A stretch of 64,000 nt of DNA from Frondihabitans sp. 762G35 (GCF_002074055.1 NZ_CP014619.1:2294001-2358000); one strand, 5' to 3'. Positions 39,950 through 51,201 are shown, counted from the stretch's first letter. Translations and numbers: made by a program. The notes: generated by a model not told the origin, from the letters alone.

Positions 39950-41326
39950 TCAGCACTCCACGATGTTGACGGCCAGGCCGGCCGCGGAGGTCTCCTTGTA
40001 GTTGGTGCTCATGTCGCGCCCCGTCTGCCGCATCGTCTCGATGACCGTGTCGAGGCTGACGAAGTGCTCTCCGGTGCCGAGGAGCGCGAGGCGGGCGGCC
40101 GAGACGGCGGTGCCGGCGGCGATCGCGTTGCGCTCGATGCAGGGCACCTGCACGAAGCCGCCGACGGGATCGCAGGTCAGCCCCAGGTGATGCTCCATGG
40201 CGATCTCGGCGGCGTTCTCGACCTGGCGCGGCGTTCCCCCGAGGACGGCGCAGAGGCCCGCCGCGGCCATGGACGCCGCCGTGCCGACCTCCCCCTGGCA
40301 TCCTGCCTCGGCGCCCGAGATGGAGGCGTTGCGCTTGTAGAGCGAGCCCACGACGGCGGCCGTGAGGAGGTACTGCCCGACGAGAGCGTCGCGCGAGACC
40401 CCGAGGAACCGACCGGCGTAGTGCCCGACGGCGGGGATGATCCCGGCGGCGCCGTTCGTCGGCGCGGTGACGACGCGGCCTCCCGAGGCGTTCTCCTCGT
40501 TCACGGCGAGCGCGAAGGCCTGGAGCCACTGCGGCGGCACGTCGGGGGCGCCCCCGTCGGCCTCCACCCGGCGGAGGTGGGTCGCGACGTCATGCGCCCG
40601 CCGCGGCACCTTCATCCAGCCGGGCATGACGCCGCCCGTGGCGAGCCCCGTCTCGATGCAGGACTCCATGGCCGACCACCGGTCGTCGAGGCCCGCGTCG
40701 AGGGCCTCCTCGCCGTGCAGGAACTCCTCGTTGATCCGGGCCACGCCGGCGATGCTCAGCCCCTCCCGGTCGCAGACGGCGAGGAGATCGGCGGCCGACG
40801 CGAACCCCAGGGGCGCCTCCCGCTCGGGGACGGCTCCCTCCTCGTCGCCCTGCCGCACGACGAAGCCGCCGCCGACCGAGAAGTAGACGCGGCGCAGGAT
40901 GCTCGACCCCGCCCCGTCGAACGCCTCGAAGCTCAGCGCGTTGGTGTGCTCCGGCATCCGGGTGAGCGGCGCGAGGACGAGGTCGCCCCGGGCGAACGGC
41001 ACCGGACTCTCGCCCAGGAGGCGCAGCGTCCCCCGCGACTCGAGGGCGGGCGCGAGGTCGCGCACGGCCGCCGGATCGCAGGTCTCCGGCTCGAGCCCTT
41101 CGAGGCCGGCGAGGACGGCGTCGGGCGTGCCGTGGCCGAGCCCGGTCGCGGCGAGCGACCCGAACAGCCGCGTCTCGACACGGCCGACGTCGGCGAGGAG
41201 GCCGAGGTCGCGGATCTCCTCCGCGAACGACCTCCCCGCGCGCATGGGGCCGACGGTGTGCGACGAGGAGGGGCCGATCCCGACCGAGAAGAGATCGAGT
41301 GCGGAGACGTAGCCGGTGGTGCTCAT
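39950..41326 (-). CDS. sdaA: L-serine ammonia-lyase (iron-sulfur, single chain)
   Basis: This 458-residue enzyme deaminates L-serine to pyruvate. The N-terminal beta domain has ALDLFSVGIGPSSSHTVGPM. The alpha domain has TAPTNGAAGIIPAVGHY, SGAEAGCQGEVGTAASMAAA and LTCDPVGGFVQVPCIERN, with the three Cys that bind the labile 4Fe-4S cluster. Its ATG overlaps the MarR stop (ATGA), and TACCGT lies 6 nt upstream inside the MarR coding end, so it may be expressed both with and without the regulator. Confidence 0.94.
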   Translation of the reverse strand: MSTTGYVSALDLFSVGIGPSSSHTVGPMRAGRSFAEEIRDLGLLADVGRVETRLFGSLAATGLGHGTPDAVLAGLEGLEPETCDPAAVRDLAPALESRGTLRLLGESPVPFARGDLVLAPLTRMPEHTNALSFEAFDGAGSSILRRVYFSVGGGFVVRQGDEEGAVPEREAPLGFASAADLLAVCDREGLSIAGVARINEEFLHGEEALDAGLDDRWSAMESCIETGLATGGVMPGWMKVPRRAHDVATHLRRVEADGGAPDVPPQWLQAFALAVNEENASGGRVVTAPTNGAAGIIPAVGHYAGRFLGVSRDALVGQYLLTAAVVGSLYKRNASISGAEAGCQGEVGTAASMAAAGLCAVLGGTPRQVENAAEIAMEHHLGLTCDPVGGFVQVPCIERNAIAAGTAVSAARLALLGTGEHFVSLDTVIETMRQTGRDMSTNYKETSAAGLAVNIVEC

Positions 41327-41844
41327 CCTCCGACGGTACGCCCCGGGGCGCTCTCCTCCGGCGAGGCGACCGACCGCGCGTGGCGCGCCATGGCGTCGTT
41401 CATGCGCCCGAGGAAGGTGGCGATCATGGCCAGGTCGTCGGCTGTGTACTCGTCCATCACGCGATCGGTGACCTCTCCGAGCGGCCCGAAGAAGCTCTCG
41501 GCGACGAGGCGCGCCTCCGGGCTGTAGTGCACGCGCACGACCCGCCGGTCGTGCTCGTCGCGCCGACGCTCGACGTGCCCGCTGCGGGCCAGGCGGTCGA
41601 TGACGCCCGTGGCGGCCCCCGAGGTCAGGCCGAGCACGTCGGCGATCCCACCGGAGGTGATCGCCTCCCCGCGCGCCTCGGCGCGCATGACGTGGAGGAG
41701 CGCCTCCAGGTCGGTGTGGTTGAGACCCTGCGTCGCCGAGAAGGACTGCGCGACATGGCGCGACTCGGTGGCGAGGTCCTGGAGGCGCGACACGATCTCG
41801 TATCGGAGACCTCGCGTCTCGTCGTCGTTCGTCAGGCGATCCAC
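41323..41844 (-). CDS. MarR-family regulator, divergent from MMPL exporter
   Basis: This 173-residue MarR protein has a DNA-binding core ITSGGIADVLGLTSGAATGV, IDRLARSGHVERRRDEHDRR and the wing VVRVHYSPEARLVAES. It is divergent from the MMPL transporter, with a perfect MarR-type operator at 41901-41917 covering the transporter -10. It probably represses the exporter until a ligand binds. The annotated GTG at 41844 has GGAGG abutting it with no spacer, so the true start may differ by a few codons. Confidence 0.85.
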   Translation of the reverse strand: MDRLTNDDETRGLRYEIVSRLQDLATESRHVAQSFSATQGLNHTDLEALLHVMRAEARGEAITSGGIADVLGLTSGAATGVIDRLARSGHVERRRDEHDRRVVRVHYSPEARLVAESFFGPLGEVTDRVMDEYTADDLAMIATFLGRMNDAMARHARSVASPEESAPGRTVGG

Positions 41845-41900
41845 CTCCCTCGGGCGCTCGCGATTCGGCTGTATTGCAGAATCTACCCGAGACTGCCATA

Positions 41901-41917
41901 GTCTTAGCCACTAAGAC
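41901..41917. promoter_or_regulatory. MarR operator
   Basis: GTCTTAG-CCA-CTAAGAC is a perfect 7-3-7 inverted repeat, close to the TTAG-N5-CTAA pattern bound by MarR dimers. TAAGAC (41912-41917), the likely -10 of the MMPL gene, lies within its right half, so binding would block the transporter promoter directly. Confidence 0.8.
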
Positions 41918-41922
41918 ATTCG

Positions 41923-44025
41923 TTGAGTGAAGGAACCATCATCCGCGCCCTCGCCGCCCTCGTCTCCCGCCGACGCACCTCCTGGCTCGTCCTGGCAGCC
42001 ACCGCCGTCGCCGTGGCGCTCCTCTTCGCCTTCCTCCCCCAGGGCAAGAGCGACGCCTTCCCGCCGTCGGGCCTTCCCGACAGCGCCGACTCGGCGCAGG
42101 TGACCGCGCTGCTCAAGCAGTTCCCGTCCGCGGACACGACCGTGGGCATCCTGGTCTTCGACCGCTCCTCGGCGGCTCTCACGAGCGCCGACAAGAGCGC
42201 CATCACGGAGCGCGCCGCGACCCTCGCCACCGGCTCCACGGTCCCCCAGGCGGTGCGCCCGCAGTTCAGCGACGACGGCTCGGCGGCCCTCGTGGCCGTC
42301 CCGCTCTCGAGCTCCGCCGTCGAGAAGGACATCGCCGGCACGGCGAAGGAGCTCCGCAGCACGGCGTCGGAGAGCCTCCCCGACGGCCTCACGGCCCAGC
42401 TCACAGGCCCGGTCGGCTTCCAGGACGACATCTCGAACTCGTTCGCGGGTGCCGACTTCCGGCTCCTGCTGGTCACCGTCATCGTCGTCGCCGTCCTGCT
42501 GATCGTCACCTACCGCAGCCCCGTGCTCTGGATCGTGCCCCTCGCCGTCGTCGGCACGGCCGACGGCCTCGCCGGCAAGGTCGTCGCCGCCCTCGCCGAG
42601 CCGTTCGGCATCACCGTGGACGCCTCGATCTCGGGCATCCTCTCGGTCCTGGTGTTCGGAGCGGGCACGAACTACGCCCTCCTCCTCGTCGCCCGCTACC
42701 GCGAGGAGCTGACGCGGGTCGACGACCGGTTCCGCGCCATGCGGACCGCCGTCACGAGCGCCGGGCCGGCCATCGCCGCGAGCGGCAGCACGGTCGCCCT
42801 GAGTCTCCTGACCCTGCTGTTCGCGTCCCTCTCCGGCAACCGCGCCCTCGGCTTCGCCTGCGCCATCGGCGTCGTCGTCGCCATCCTCTTCGCCCTCGTC
42901 GCGCTCCCGGCGGCGCTCGTCGTCTGCGGCCGCGGCCTCTTCTGGCCGTTCGTGCCCCGGGTCGAGGCGCACGCGGGCGGCGACTCCGACAGCCTCACCG
43001 ACAGGGAGGCGCGCGGCTTCTGGGCCGGTCTCGGCCGCCGCGTCGCAAAGCGGCCCGTGATCGTCTCGGTGGTCGCGGTGCTGGGCCTCGCCGTGCTCGC
43101 CCTGGGCCTCGGCGGCTACTCCGTCGGCCTGTCGCAGACCGCCCAGCTCCTCGGCGACCCGCAGAGCGTCACCGCGCAGAAGGTCATCGACCGGTCGTTC
43201 TCCGCCGGCCTCACGAGCCAGACGACGGTCCTCGCGCCCGACGCGGCCGCCTCCCGGGCCCTCGACATCGCCACCGGGTCGAAGGGCGTCGACTCGGCCT
43301 CCATCAGCGAGAAGCACGACGGCCTCACGCGCATCGACGTCTCCCTGCGGGCCGAGCCCGAGAGCTCCGCCGCGTTCGACAGCATCCGCGCCCTCCGCAC
43401 CGGCTTCTCGGACGCCGGCGGAGACGTGGCACGATCGCTCGTCGGCGGCACCGACGCGACGGCCCTCGACACGCAGGATGCGGCGACGCACGACCTCGGG
43501 CTCGTCGCCCCGATCATCCTGGCCATCGTCTTCGCGGTCCTCGCGATCCTCCTCCGCTCGCTCGTGGCCCCGGTGCTGCTGATCGCCAGCGTGCTCGCGA
43601 CGTTCCTCGCGAGCCTCGGGGCCTCGACGTTCCTCTTCACGCACGTCTTCGGCTTCCCGGCTCTCGACTCGAACGTCACGCTCTACGCGTTCCTCTTCCT
43701 CGTGGCGCTCGGCGTCGACTACAACATCTTCCTCACGACGAGAGCACGGGAGGAGCGCGAAGGCCACGGCACCCGGGAGGGGATGATCCGGGCGCTCGCC
43801 TCGACCGGTGCGGTGATCACGAGCGCGGGCATCCTGCTCGCCGCGGTCTTCGCCGTGCTGGGCGTCCTCCCCGTCGTGGCGCTGACGCAGGTCGGCGTGA
43901 TCGTCTGCCTCGGCGTCCTCCTCGACACGCTCGTCGTGCGGACCGTGCTCGTGCCCGCGCTCGTCTTCCTCACCGGGGAGCGGTTCTGGTGGCCGTCGAA
44001 GCCGGTGGTCACGAACCCGTCGTGA
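41923..44025 (+). CDS. MMPL-family RND transporter
   Basis: This 700-residue protein has two halves of six TM segments each, separated by extracytoplasmic loops (about 40-180 and 400-540). TM motifs include SILVFGAGTNYALLLVARYR-like ISGILSVLVFGAGTNYALLL in half one and FLFLVALGVDYNIFLTTRAR in half two, where the Asp of GVDYN is the probable proton-relay residue. Such proteins export lipids or drugs. The TTG start at 41923 lies 5 nt after TAAGAC. Its end overlaps the convergent AlkZ-like gene by 17 bp. Confidence 0.9.
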   Translation: MSEGTIIRALAALVSRRRTSWLVLAATAVAVALLFAFLPQGKSDAFPPSGLPDSADSAQVTALLKQFPSADTTVGILVFDRSSAALTSADKSAITERAATLATGSTVPQAVRPQFSDDGSAALVAVPLSSSAVEKDIAGTAKELRSTASESLPDGLTAQLTGPVGFQDDISNSFAGADFRLLLVTVIVVAVLLIVTYRSPVLWIVPLAVVGTADGLAGKVVAALAEPFGITVDASISGILSVLVFGAGTNYALLLVARYREELTRVDDRFRAMRTAVTSAGPAIAASGSTVALSLLTLLFASLSGNRALGFACAIGVVVAILFALVALPAALVVCGRGLFWPFVPRVEAHAGGDSDSLTDREARGFWAGLGRRVAKRPVIVSVVAVLGLAVLALGLGGYSVGLSQTAQLLGDPQSVTAQKVIDRSFSAGLTSQTTVLAPDAAASRALDIATGSKGVDSASISEKHDGLTRIDVSLRAEPESSAAFDSIRALRTGFSDAGGDVARSLVGGTDATALDTQDAATHDLGLVAPIILAIVFAVLAILLRSLVAPVLLIASVLATFLASLGASTFLFTHVFGFPALDSNVTLYAFLFLVALGVDYNIFLTTRAREEREGHGTREGMIRALASTGAVITSAGILLAAVFAVLGVLPVVALTQVGVIVCLGVLLDTLVVRTVLVPALVFLTGERFWWPSKPVVTNPS

Positions 44026-45115
44026 TCGTGAGGCGGAGGGCCCGACGGTGGGCCGCGGCGAAGGCGGCGGCGCAGTCGGCCACGGCCTCTCGCAGCCCCT
44101 CCGCCGACAGCGCCCCCGGGGCGTCACCCGCCCCGCGGGGGAACAGCGTCACGGCCACGTCGACGCCGTCGCTCCCGACGAGGGTCCGTCTCCACGTGCC
44201 CCGGACCCGACCGTCGAGGGTCACGGTGGCGAGGAACAGCCCGTTCGACGTGGGCACGACCCGGGCGAGATCCTCCGGGCGGAGAGAGGCCGTCCGGTCG
44301 CTGTAGCCGAGGAGGAGCTCGTCGAAGCCGGGCAGGAGACGCACCGAGCCCGGTCGCGCGGGTCGCGGGGCATCCGGCGCGACGAGCAGACCGTCCCGAT
44401 CGCGGGCGACCGCCTCACCGGCGAGGAGCACCGCGCGCCGGGTGTCGGAGACGGTGAGACCGCTCCACCAGGCGAGGTCGTGCACGGTGGCCGGTCCGTG
44501 CGATCGCGCGTAGCGCGCCGCGAGCGCCGCGAGCGCCTCGTCGCGCTCGAGGCGCGGAGAGTCGACCAGCCACTCGTCGCGCAGGACGAAGGCCTGCTCC
44601 CGCCCGATCGTCGGCCCGAGGACGACGACGCCGTCTCCGGCGATCCGGCGCAGGATGTGGGCTCCGCGACCGTCCGCGACGTCGACTCCGCAGTCGCGCA
44701 GGGCGTCCACGAGGGCGGTCCGGCCCAGTGCTCCACCCCCGGCGAGGACGTCGGCGGCCACGCTCCGGGCGCGAGCGAACGCCTCCTCGTCGAGTCCCGC
44801 CCGTCGCCAGATCCCCGCCGAGGCGAGGAACGAGCGCGGCGCCAGCAGATCGGTCAGCCAGCGCGCGTCGGCGGCGGCCAGGACGAGGAGCGTGCCCCGC
44901 ATGGGCCAGGTTCGTACGAGGGTGCCCGCGTCGAGGGCCTCGTCGACGTCGTCGATCGAGGTGGACGAACGGAGCGCCAGGGCCCACTTCGCCCCCGCGA
45001 GGTCCTGCGCCTGCGTAGCGAGCATGCCGGCGGCGGCCTCGACGACCGAGGCGAACCCCCGACGCCCGAGCCCCTGGGCGGCGACGCGGGTCAGCGGCAG
45101 GTCGGGCGTCGACAT
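44009..45115 (-). CDS. winged-helix HTH_42 / AlkZ-like protein
   Basis: This 368-residue protein belongs to the winged-helix family that includes the AlkZ-type DNA glycosylases. The Q-x-Q catalytic loop candidate is MLATQAQDLAGAKWALALR near residue 35. It is followed by winged-helix repeats (SHGPATVHDLAWWSGLTVSD) and RLLPGFDELLLGYSDRTASL, a standard family segment. It may excise bulky or cross-linked bases, or be a plain DNA-binding protein. TAGGGT lies 6 nt before the ATG. Confidence 0.82.
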   Translation of the reverse strand: MSTPDLPLTRVAAQGLGRRGFASVVEAAAGMLATQAQDLAGAKWALALRSSTSIDDVDEALDAGTLVRTWPMRGTLLVLAAADARWLTDLLAPRSFLASAGIWRRAGLDEEAFARARSVAADVLAGGGALGRTALVDALRDCGVDVADGRGAHILRRIAGDGVVVLGPTIGREQAFVLRDEWLVDSPRLERDEALAALAARYARSHGPATVHDLAWWSGLTVSDTRRAVLLAGEAVARDRDGLLVAPDAPRPARPGSVRLLPGFDELLLGYSDRTASLRPEDLARVVPTSNGLFLATVTLDGRVRGTWRRTLVGSDGVDVAVTLFPRGAGDAPGALSAEGLREAVADCAAAFAAAHRRALRLTITTGS

Positions 45116-45262
45116 GCCCTCACCCTAGATCGGTGGGCGGTTCCGGGACAGCGGCGGCGGCGCACTCATCCTGCCAATCCGCCCGCGCCTGCAGACGCGG
45201 GAGCGAGCGGGGCGTAGTCTCAGCCGCCACGGAGCCGCGCGGTTCCGATCGGAGGCACCACC

Positions 45263-45400
45263 ATGGCAGAGAAGTCTTCCCACAAGGGCACCCAGAAGGT
45301 GGCCGCCCGGTCCCTCAAGGAGAAGCGCGCCGACAAGAAGGACAAGGCCGCTCGCACCAACCACTCCGAGGACGTCGTCTCGCAGGTCAAGAAGCGCTGA
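45263..45400 (+). CDS. small basic protein, 45 aa
   Basis: It begins MAEKSSHKGTQKVAARSLKE and ends HSEDVVSQVKKR; about a third of the residues are Lys/Arg. GGAGG lies 7 nt before the ATG, TAGTCT about 50 bp upstream is a plausible -10, and a classic intrinsic terminator follows 19 bp after the stop. This complete expression unit argues for a real gene. No fold or function is recognised; it is likely disordered and nucleic-acid associated. Confidence 0.75.
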   Translation: MAEKSSHKGTQKVAARSLKEKRADKKDKAARTNHSEDVVSQVKKR

Positions 45401-45418
45401 CCGATCCGGCCGAACCTC

Positions 45419-45448
45419 AGGGGCGATCCGTCAGGGTCGCCCCTTTTT
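45419..45448 (+). terminator. intrinsic terminator
   Basis: AGGGGCGA (45419-45426) pairs with TCGCCCCT (45437-45444) around a 10-nt loop, followed by a T-run (45444-45448). It is the only textbook Rho-independent terminator found in this window. Confidence 0.92.
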
Positions 45449-45550
45449 CGTGCCCGGACTTTCGTGCGCGGACTTTCGTGCCCGGACGTGACAGACGCGA
45501 CGACCGCGGCTTAGCCTGACGGCAACGGTCGCTTTCGGGGAGGTTGTCGC

Positions 45551-46993
45551 ATGGTCAGGGTCGGACATCGGATCAGGGTGGCCGTCGCCGCCGGAATCGC
45601 TCTCGCGCTGGCAGGAGCCGCGGCCCTCTCGGGCGCATCCGCCGCGTCGGCGGCCGGGGCTGGAGCCTGGGGTGCGGTGACGCTCTCGGGCTCGTCCCGG
45701 GCCTACGCGGGCACCGTGACGCTGCCGGGCGGCTTCCCGTCGACGACCTTCACCAGCACCGCCTCCTCGGCGACGAAGCCCAGCGGCGCGACCGTCTGGC
45801 AGGCCGCCGCCACCCCTCCGGGAGCCGTGTACGGGACGAGCAGCGGCCGGAGCTATCTGAACTTCGGCGCCCAGGGCCTGACGGCCGGCGGCATCTCGAC
45901 CACGACGTACCGGTTCGCGACGCCGACGCCCGCGAGCGGGTGGTCGTTCGTCCTCGGCGACATCGACGCCGATCAGGCGACCGTGACGGCCACCGACGTG
46001 AACGGGCAGCCCGTGGCTCCCGCGGCGCTCGGGTTCCAGGGCGCCTACAACTACTGCCACCTCCCGCAGGGGCCGTCGTGCGACGCCGCGAACGTGAGCG
46101 ACGTGCCGTCGTGGGACGCGGGCACGGGCATCCTGCGGGGCAATGCGACGGCCGCCGACACCGAGGGAGCCGCGGGCTGGTTCAGCCCGACGACGGCTCT
46201 GGAGTCCCTCACGATCACGTTCCAGCAGCGGAGCGGGTCGCCGGTCTACCAGACCTGGTTCGCCACGAAGACGTTCGCCGCCTCGGGGGCGGTCACGGTG
46301 AACGAGGCGCCCTACGGCGACGCCGCGCTGACGATCCGCGACGCCTCGGGCACGGTCGTCGCCGAGACCGTCTCCGCCGCCGACGGCAGCTGGAGCGTCC
46401 CAGGCCTCGTCTCGACGAGCGGCTACCGCGTCTCGGTCGACACCCCCGCCGGTGCGAACGCACTCCCCACGCTGACGTTCGACACCCTCGACGCCGATTC
46501 CCCCGGCCTCGACTTCGCCTTCACCGCCGCCACGATCGCGGTGACGGCCACGGTGACGACGGCCGACGGCGAGCCCGTCGTGGCAGAGCCGGTCGTGATC
46601 ACGCGCGACGGCGACGACCGGCCGACCGCGACCACCACGACCGACGCACAGGGCACCTTCGCGGCGGACCTCCTTCCGCAGCAGACCTACACGGCGGAGA
46701 TCGGCGCCGACGGCCTGACGGTCACGTTCACGACCGGGACCACGAGCGGCCCGCTCGACGTACCGCTCGTGCTGCCCGCCGTCACGCCGGCACCGGCACC
46801 CGCGCCCGCACCGTCGCCCTCGCAGGCGCCTGCTCCGGCACCGGCCCCGGTCGTCACGCCCGCGGCGGCACCGGAACTGGCCAGCACGGGATCGGAGCCC
46901 GTCGGGACGATTGGAACGGGGCTCCTGCTTCTCGTCGGCGGAGCCGCCCTGCTGGTCGGCACGGGTCGGCGGGTACGTCGGCCGAGAGGCTGA
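45551..46993 (+). CDS. cell-wall anchored surface protein with LASTG sorting signal
   Basis: This 480-residue exported protein has a signal peptide (VAVAAGIALALAGAAALSGA, cleavage near residue 36). A beta-rich domain (about 36-250, with a Cys pair at YNYCHLPQGPSCDA) is followed by two carboxypeptidase-regulatory/SD-repeat-like modules, including GEPVVAEPVVITRDGDDRPT. A Pro-Ala linker precedes PELASTGSEPV, a TM segment and a basic tail. It shares the sorting signal of the protein at 1464. GGGGAGG lies about 8 nt before the ATG, and TAGCCT lies about 30 bp further up. Confidence 0.85.
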   Translation: MVRVGHRIRVAVAAGIALALAGAAALSGASAASAAGAGAWGAVTLSGSSRAYAGTVTLPGGFPSTTFTSTASSATKPSGATVWQAAATPPGAVYGTSSGRSYLNFGAQGLTAGGISTTTYRFATPTPASGWSFVLGDIDADQATVTATDVNGQPVAPAALGFQGAYNYCHLPQGPSCDAANVSDVPSWDAGTGILRGNATAADTEGAAGWFSPTTALESLTITFQQRSGSPVYQTWFATKTFAASGAVTVNEAPYGDAALTIRDASGTVVAETVSAADGSWSVPGLVSTSGYRVSVDTPAGANALPTLTFDTLDADSPGLDFAFTAATIAVTATVTTADGEPVVAEPVVITRDGDDRPTATTTTDAQGTFAADLLPQQTYTAEIGADGLTVTFTTGTTSGPLDVPLVLPAVTPAPAPAPAPSPSQAPAPAPAPVVTPAAAPELASTGSEPVGTIGTGLLLLVGGAALLVGTGRRVRRPRG

Positions 46994-47006
46994 ACGCCGC
47001 CGCCCG

Positions 47007-47023
47007 AGAGGCCGAGTGCCTCT
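47007..47023. terminator. small hairpin between convergent genes
   Basis: AGAGGC (47007-47012) and GCCTCT (47018-47023) form a 6-bp stem with a 5-nt loop just before the amidohydrolase stop. The gap is only 31 bp. Confidence 0.4.
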
Positions 47024-47024
47024 G

Positions 47025-48056
47025 CTAGACCGAGCGACCCGTCAGGAACGTCCGAGGGTTGACCGAGAAGACCGCGTGGTTCGACGCTCGCCCGAGGTCG
47101 GGGTCGCGGGGTTGACGGAACGGGCGGTCGGAGCCGTGGACCAGCGGGCCGAGACCGACGACGCGGGCCATCGCATCGATCGCCCGGCGGTCGTAGGCGC
47201 TCGTCTCGTAGAAGACGTTGGGATCGCTCCGGACGACCTTGCCCGTGCGCTTGGCGGCCGCCGCGGCCTCCACGAGCGGAGCGAGTCCGGCCAGGGCGAT
47301 GAAGCCGACCCTCAGCGTCGGGTGCTGCTCGTGACCGCCCTCGTGCCAGACGTTCCACGCGGCCTTCAGCTGCTCCGACCGGGGGACGGTGTCGACCGCC
47401 GGGACCCCGTTCACCGGGGCGGCCACGATGTGGCGCGGATGGACGAGCACGGGCTTCCCGGACCGCTCCACCGCGGCGAGCACCGGGCGGAGTCGCTGCA
47501 GGTCGTCGACGTCGCCGAGGCTCATCGCGGGCAGCTGGAGGCCGACGACGGCGTCGTGGGCGAGCGACTCCTCGAGGAAGTCGAGATCGAAGTCGACGAG
47601 GGGCGTCGAGGCCCACACCCGGAACGGCGCTCCGAGGGCCGTGGCGGATCGGTGCCAGATGCCGATGAGCTCGCGGGCGTCGGCGAGCGGGAGGTCCTCG
47701 ACGCGGAGGTTGCCCGGCAGCGAGACGAGGACGTCCGCCTTGCCCTCGGCCAGCTCCTGCATCCGGCGCCGCTCGATGTCGTGAGCGGAGGGGTTGATCG
47801 AGTACGGCGACTCCCCCTCGGTGAGCAGGGTCCAGTCGTCGACGATCCGCGGGAAGGACGTCCGACGGCGGAGGGCATCGAGGAATTCCGGCGTGAGGAG
47901 GTGCTGGTGCAGGTCGATCCGCGTGGCGACCGGGCTGGGCAGCGGGCCGAGCTGGACGTCCGGCGAGGTGGGGACCGGCCGGATCCGCGGGGTGCGCTGC
48001 GGGGGCGCGGCGGGGTGCGCGGGCACAGGGGTGCCGGGAGCCGCGGCTGTGCGCAT
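47025..48056 (-). CDS. amidohydrolase family protein
   Basis: This 343-residue metal-dependent hydrolase (Amidohydro_2/ACMSD-like) has the N-terminal metal pair RIDLHQHLLTPEF (H-x-H), a middle His in KPVLVHPRHIVAAP, and a C-terminal acid near VHGSDRPFRQP. The substrate is unknown. The frame continues upstream through a repeat (DAAATP) that is only the antisense of the tag minisatellite, so the ATG at 48056, 6 nt after TCTACT, is preferred. Confidence 0.85.
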   Translation of the reverse strand: MRTAAAPGTPVPAHPAAPPQRTPRIRPVPTSPDVQLGPLPSPVATRIDLHQHLLTPEFLDALRRRTSFPRIVDDWTLLTEGESPYSINPSAHDIERRRMQELAEGKADVLVSLPGNLRVEDLPLADARELIGIWHRSATALGAPFRVWASTPLVDFDLDFLEESLAHDAVVGLQLPAMSLGDVDDLQRLRPVLAAVERSGKPVLVHPRHIVAAPVNGVPAVDTVPRSEQLKAAWNVWHEGGHEQHPTLRVGFIALAGLAPLVEAAAAAKRTGKVVRSDPNVFYETSAYDRRAIDAMARVVGLGPLVHGSDRPFRQPRDPDLGRASNHAVFSVNPRTFLTGRSV

Positions 48057-48126
48057 GCGTCCAGTAGAGTCCCCCGCGGCCCGCGAGGTCAAATCGACGT
48101 CGGCGGTCGACCTTAGGATCTCGACC

Positions 48127-48902
48127 ATGACCAGCGAAGAGCGTTCCTCCGGCGTCGCGGCGGCGTCCGGCGTCGCGGCGGCGTCCGGCGTCGCGGCGGC
48201 GTCCGGCGTCGCGGCGGCGTCCGGCGTCGCGGCGGCGTCCGGCGTCGCGGCGGCGTCCGGCGTCGCAGCGGTGTCCGGCGTTGTCGTGGGCGACGACGGT
48301 CTCGCGCGGCCGACGTGGGCCGCCATCGATCCCCTCCTGCGCCGCTACTACGACGAGGAGTGGGGAATGCCGGTGCGCGACGAGCGCGGGCTATTCGAGC
48401 GCATCTCGCTCGAGGCGTTCCAATCGGGGCTCTCCTGGGCCACGATCCTCCGCAAGCGGGAGGCCTTCCGGGCGGCGTTCGCGGGGTTCGACCCCGACGC
48501 GGTCGCGCGCTTCGGCGACGACGATCGGGCGCGGCTCCTGGCCGACGCCGGCATCGTCCGCAACCGCCTCAAGATCGACGCGACGATCGACAACGCCCGA
48601 GCCGTCGTCGCCCTGCGCGACGAGGGCGGCCTGGTCGACTTCGTGTGGTCGTTCGGCCCCGAGACGACCCCCGCCCCGCGGAGCCTCGCCGAGATCCCGA
48701 CGACGTCGCCGGAGTCCGTGGCCCTCTCCAAGGCCCTCAAGTCGAAGGGTTTCCGCTTCGTCGGGCCGACGACGATGTTCGCCCTGATGGAGGCGATCGG
48801 TATCGTCGACACGCACCTCGTCGAGAGCCACCGGCGGGGCAGTTCCGGCGTGTGGACTGAGAGAAAGCCCTCGCCCCCGATCAGAGCGAGTAGACAGAAC
48901 CC

Positions 48903-48906
<4 letters not shown>
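48127..48906 (+). CDS. tag: DNA-3-methyladenine glycosylase I-like protein
   Basis: This 259-residue protein resembles Tag: [40 protein letters not shown] and [19 protein letters not shown] match the helix-hairpin-helix glycosylase core that removes 3-methyladenine. Two oddities stand out. The N-terminus has six perfect SGVAAA repeats plus two degenerate ones (residues 8-55). The zinc-snap ligands of E. coli Tag are absent: the early Cys is replaced ([11 protein letters not shown]), the His is Tyr (RRYYDEEWG), and the late Cys is Ser. TAGGAT lies 7 nt before the ATG. Activity is therefore uncertain. Confidence 0.82.
48148..48255. repeat. 18-bp minisatellite, six perfect units
   Basis: TCCGGCGTCGCGGCGGCG is repeated six times exactly in phase with the tag frame (each unit SGVAAA) and continues as two degenerate units to 48291. 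It is a likely copy-number-variable site. Confidence 0.95.
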
Positions 48907-50891
<1,985 letters not shown>

Positions 50892-50935
50892 GCCCGACCG
50901 GCGTCGGCCCGGGGTCGACGTTTCGTGCGGGCGCC

Positions 50936-50990
50936 AGACTCCACAACACGCTGCTCACCTTCGGGGCGCCGCGGCGTGTCGTGGAGTCTC
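50936..50990. repeat. 55-bp inverted-repeat element, copy F
   Basis: AGACTCCAC and GTGGAGTCTC termini enclose a core AACACGCTGCTCACCTTCGG that then reads GGGGCGCCGCGGCGTGTC. Forward orientation, 45 bp after the permease stop. Confidence 0.9.
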
Positions 50991-51029
50991 GCCGGAGCAC
51001 ACCTGCCCGCCCCGCAACGCCGCCCCGCC

Positions 51030-51084
51030 AGACTCCACAACACGCTGCTCACGTTCGGGGCGCCGCGGCGTGTCGTGGAGTCTC
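51030..51084. repeat. 55-bp inverted-repeat element, copy G
   Basis: Nearly identical to copy F (one core base differs: ACCTTC versus ACGTTC), spaced 39 bp from it. A recent duplication. Confidence 0.9.
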
Positions 51085-51112
51085 GGCTGGGGCGTGATGC
51101 GGCGCCGGTCGC

Positions 51113-51167
51113 GAGACTCCACGATGTGCGGTGTTTTGCGCAAGTGAGCGGCGAGTCGTGGAGTCTC
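51113..51167. repeat. 55-bp inverted-repeat element, copy H (reverse)
   Basis: Full 10-bp termini; the conserved half-core GACTCGCCGCTCACTTGCGC is on the minus strand. Third element of this convergent gap, 35 bp before the SDR stop. Confidence 0.9.
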
Positions 51168-51201
51168 GAGGGAGCGAAGCAGGCGCGGGGCGCGCGGAGC
51201 G

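Noticed and set aside
47007-47023. Strong terminator
   Set aside because: Only a 6-bp stem without a U-run; kept as a low-confidence hairpin.
48056-48326. N-terminal DAAATP-repeat extension of the amidohydrolase
   Set aside because: It is the antisense of the tag minisatellite; the promoter box and H-x-H position support the ATG at 48056.
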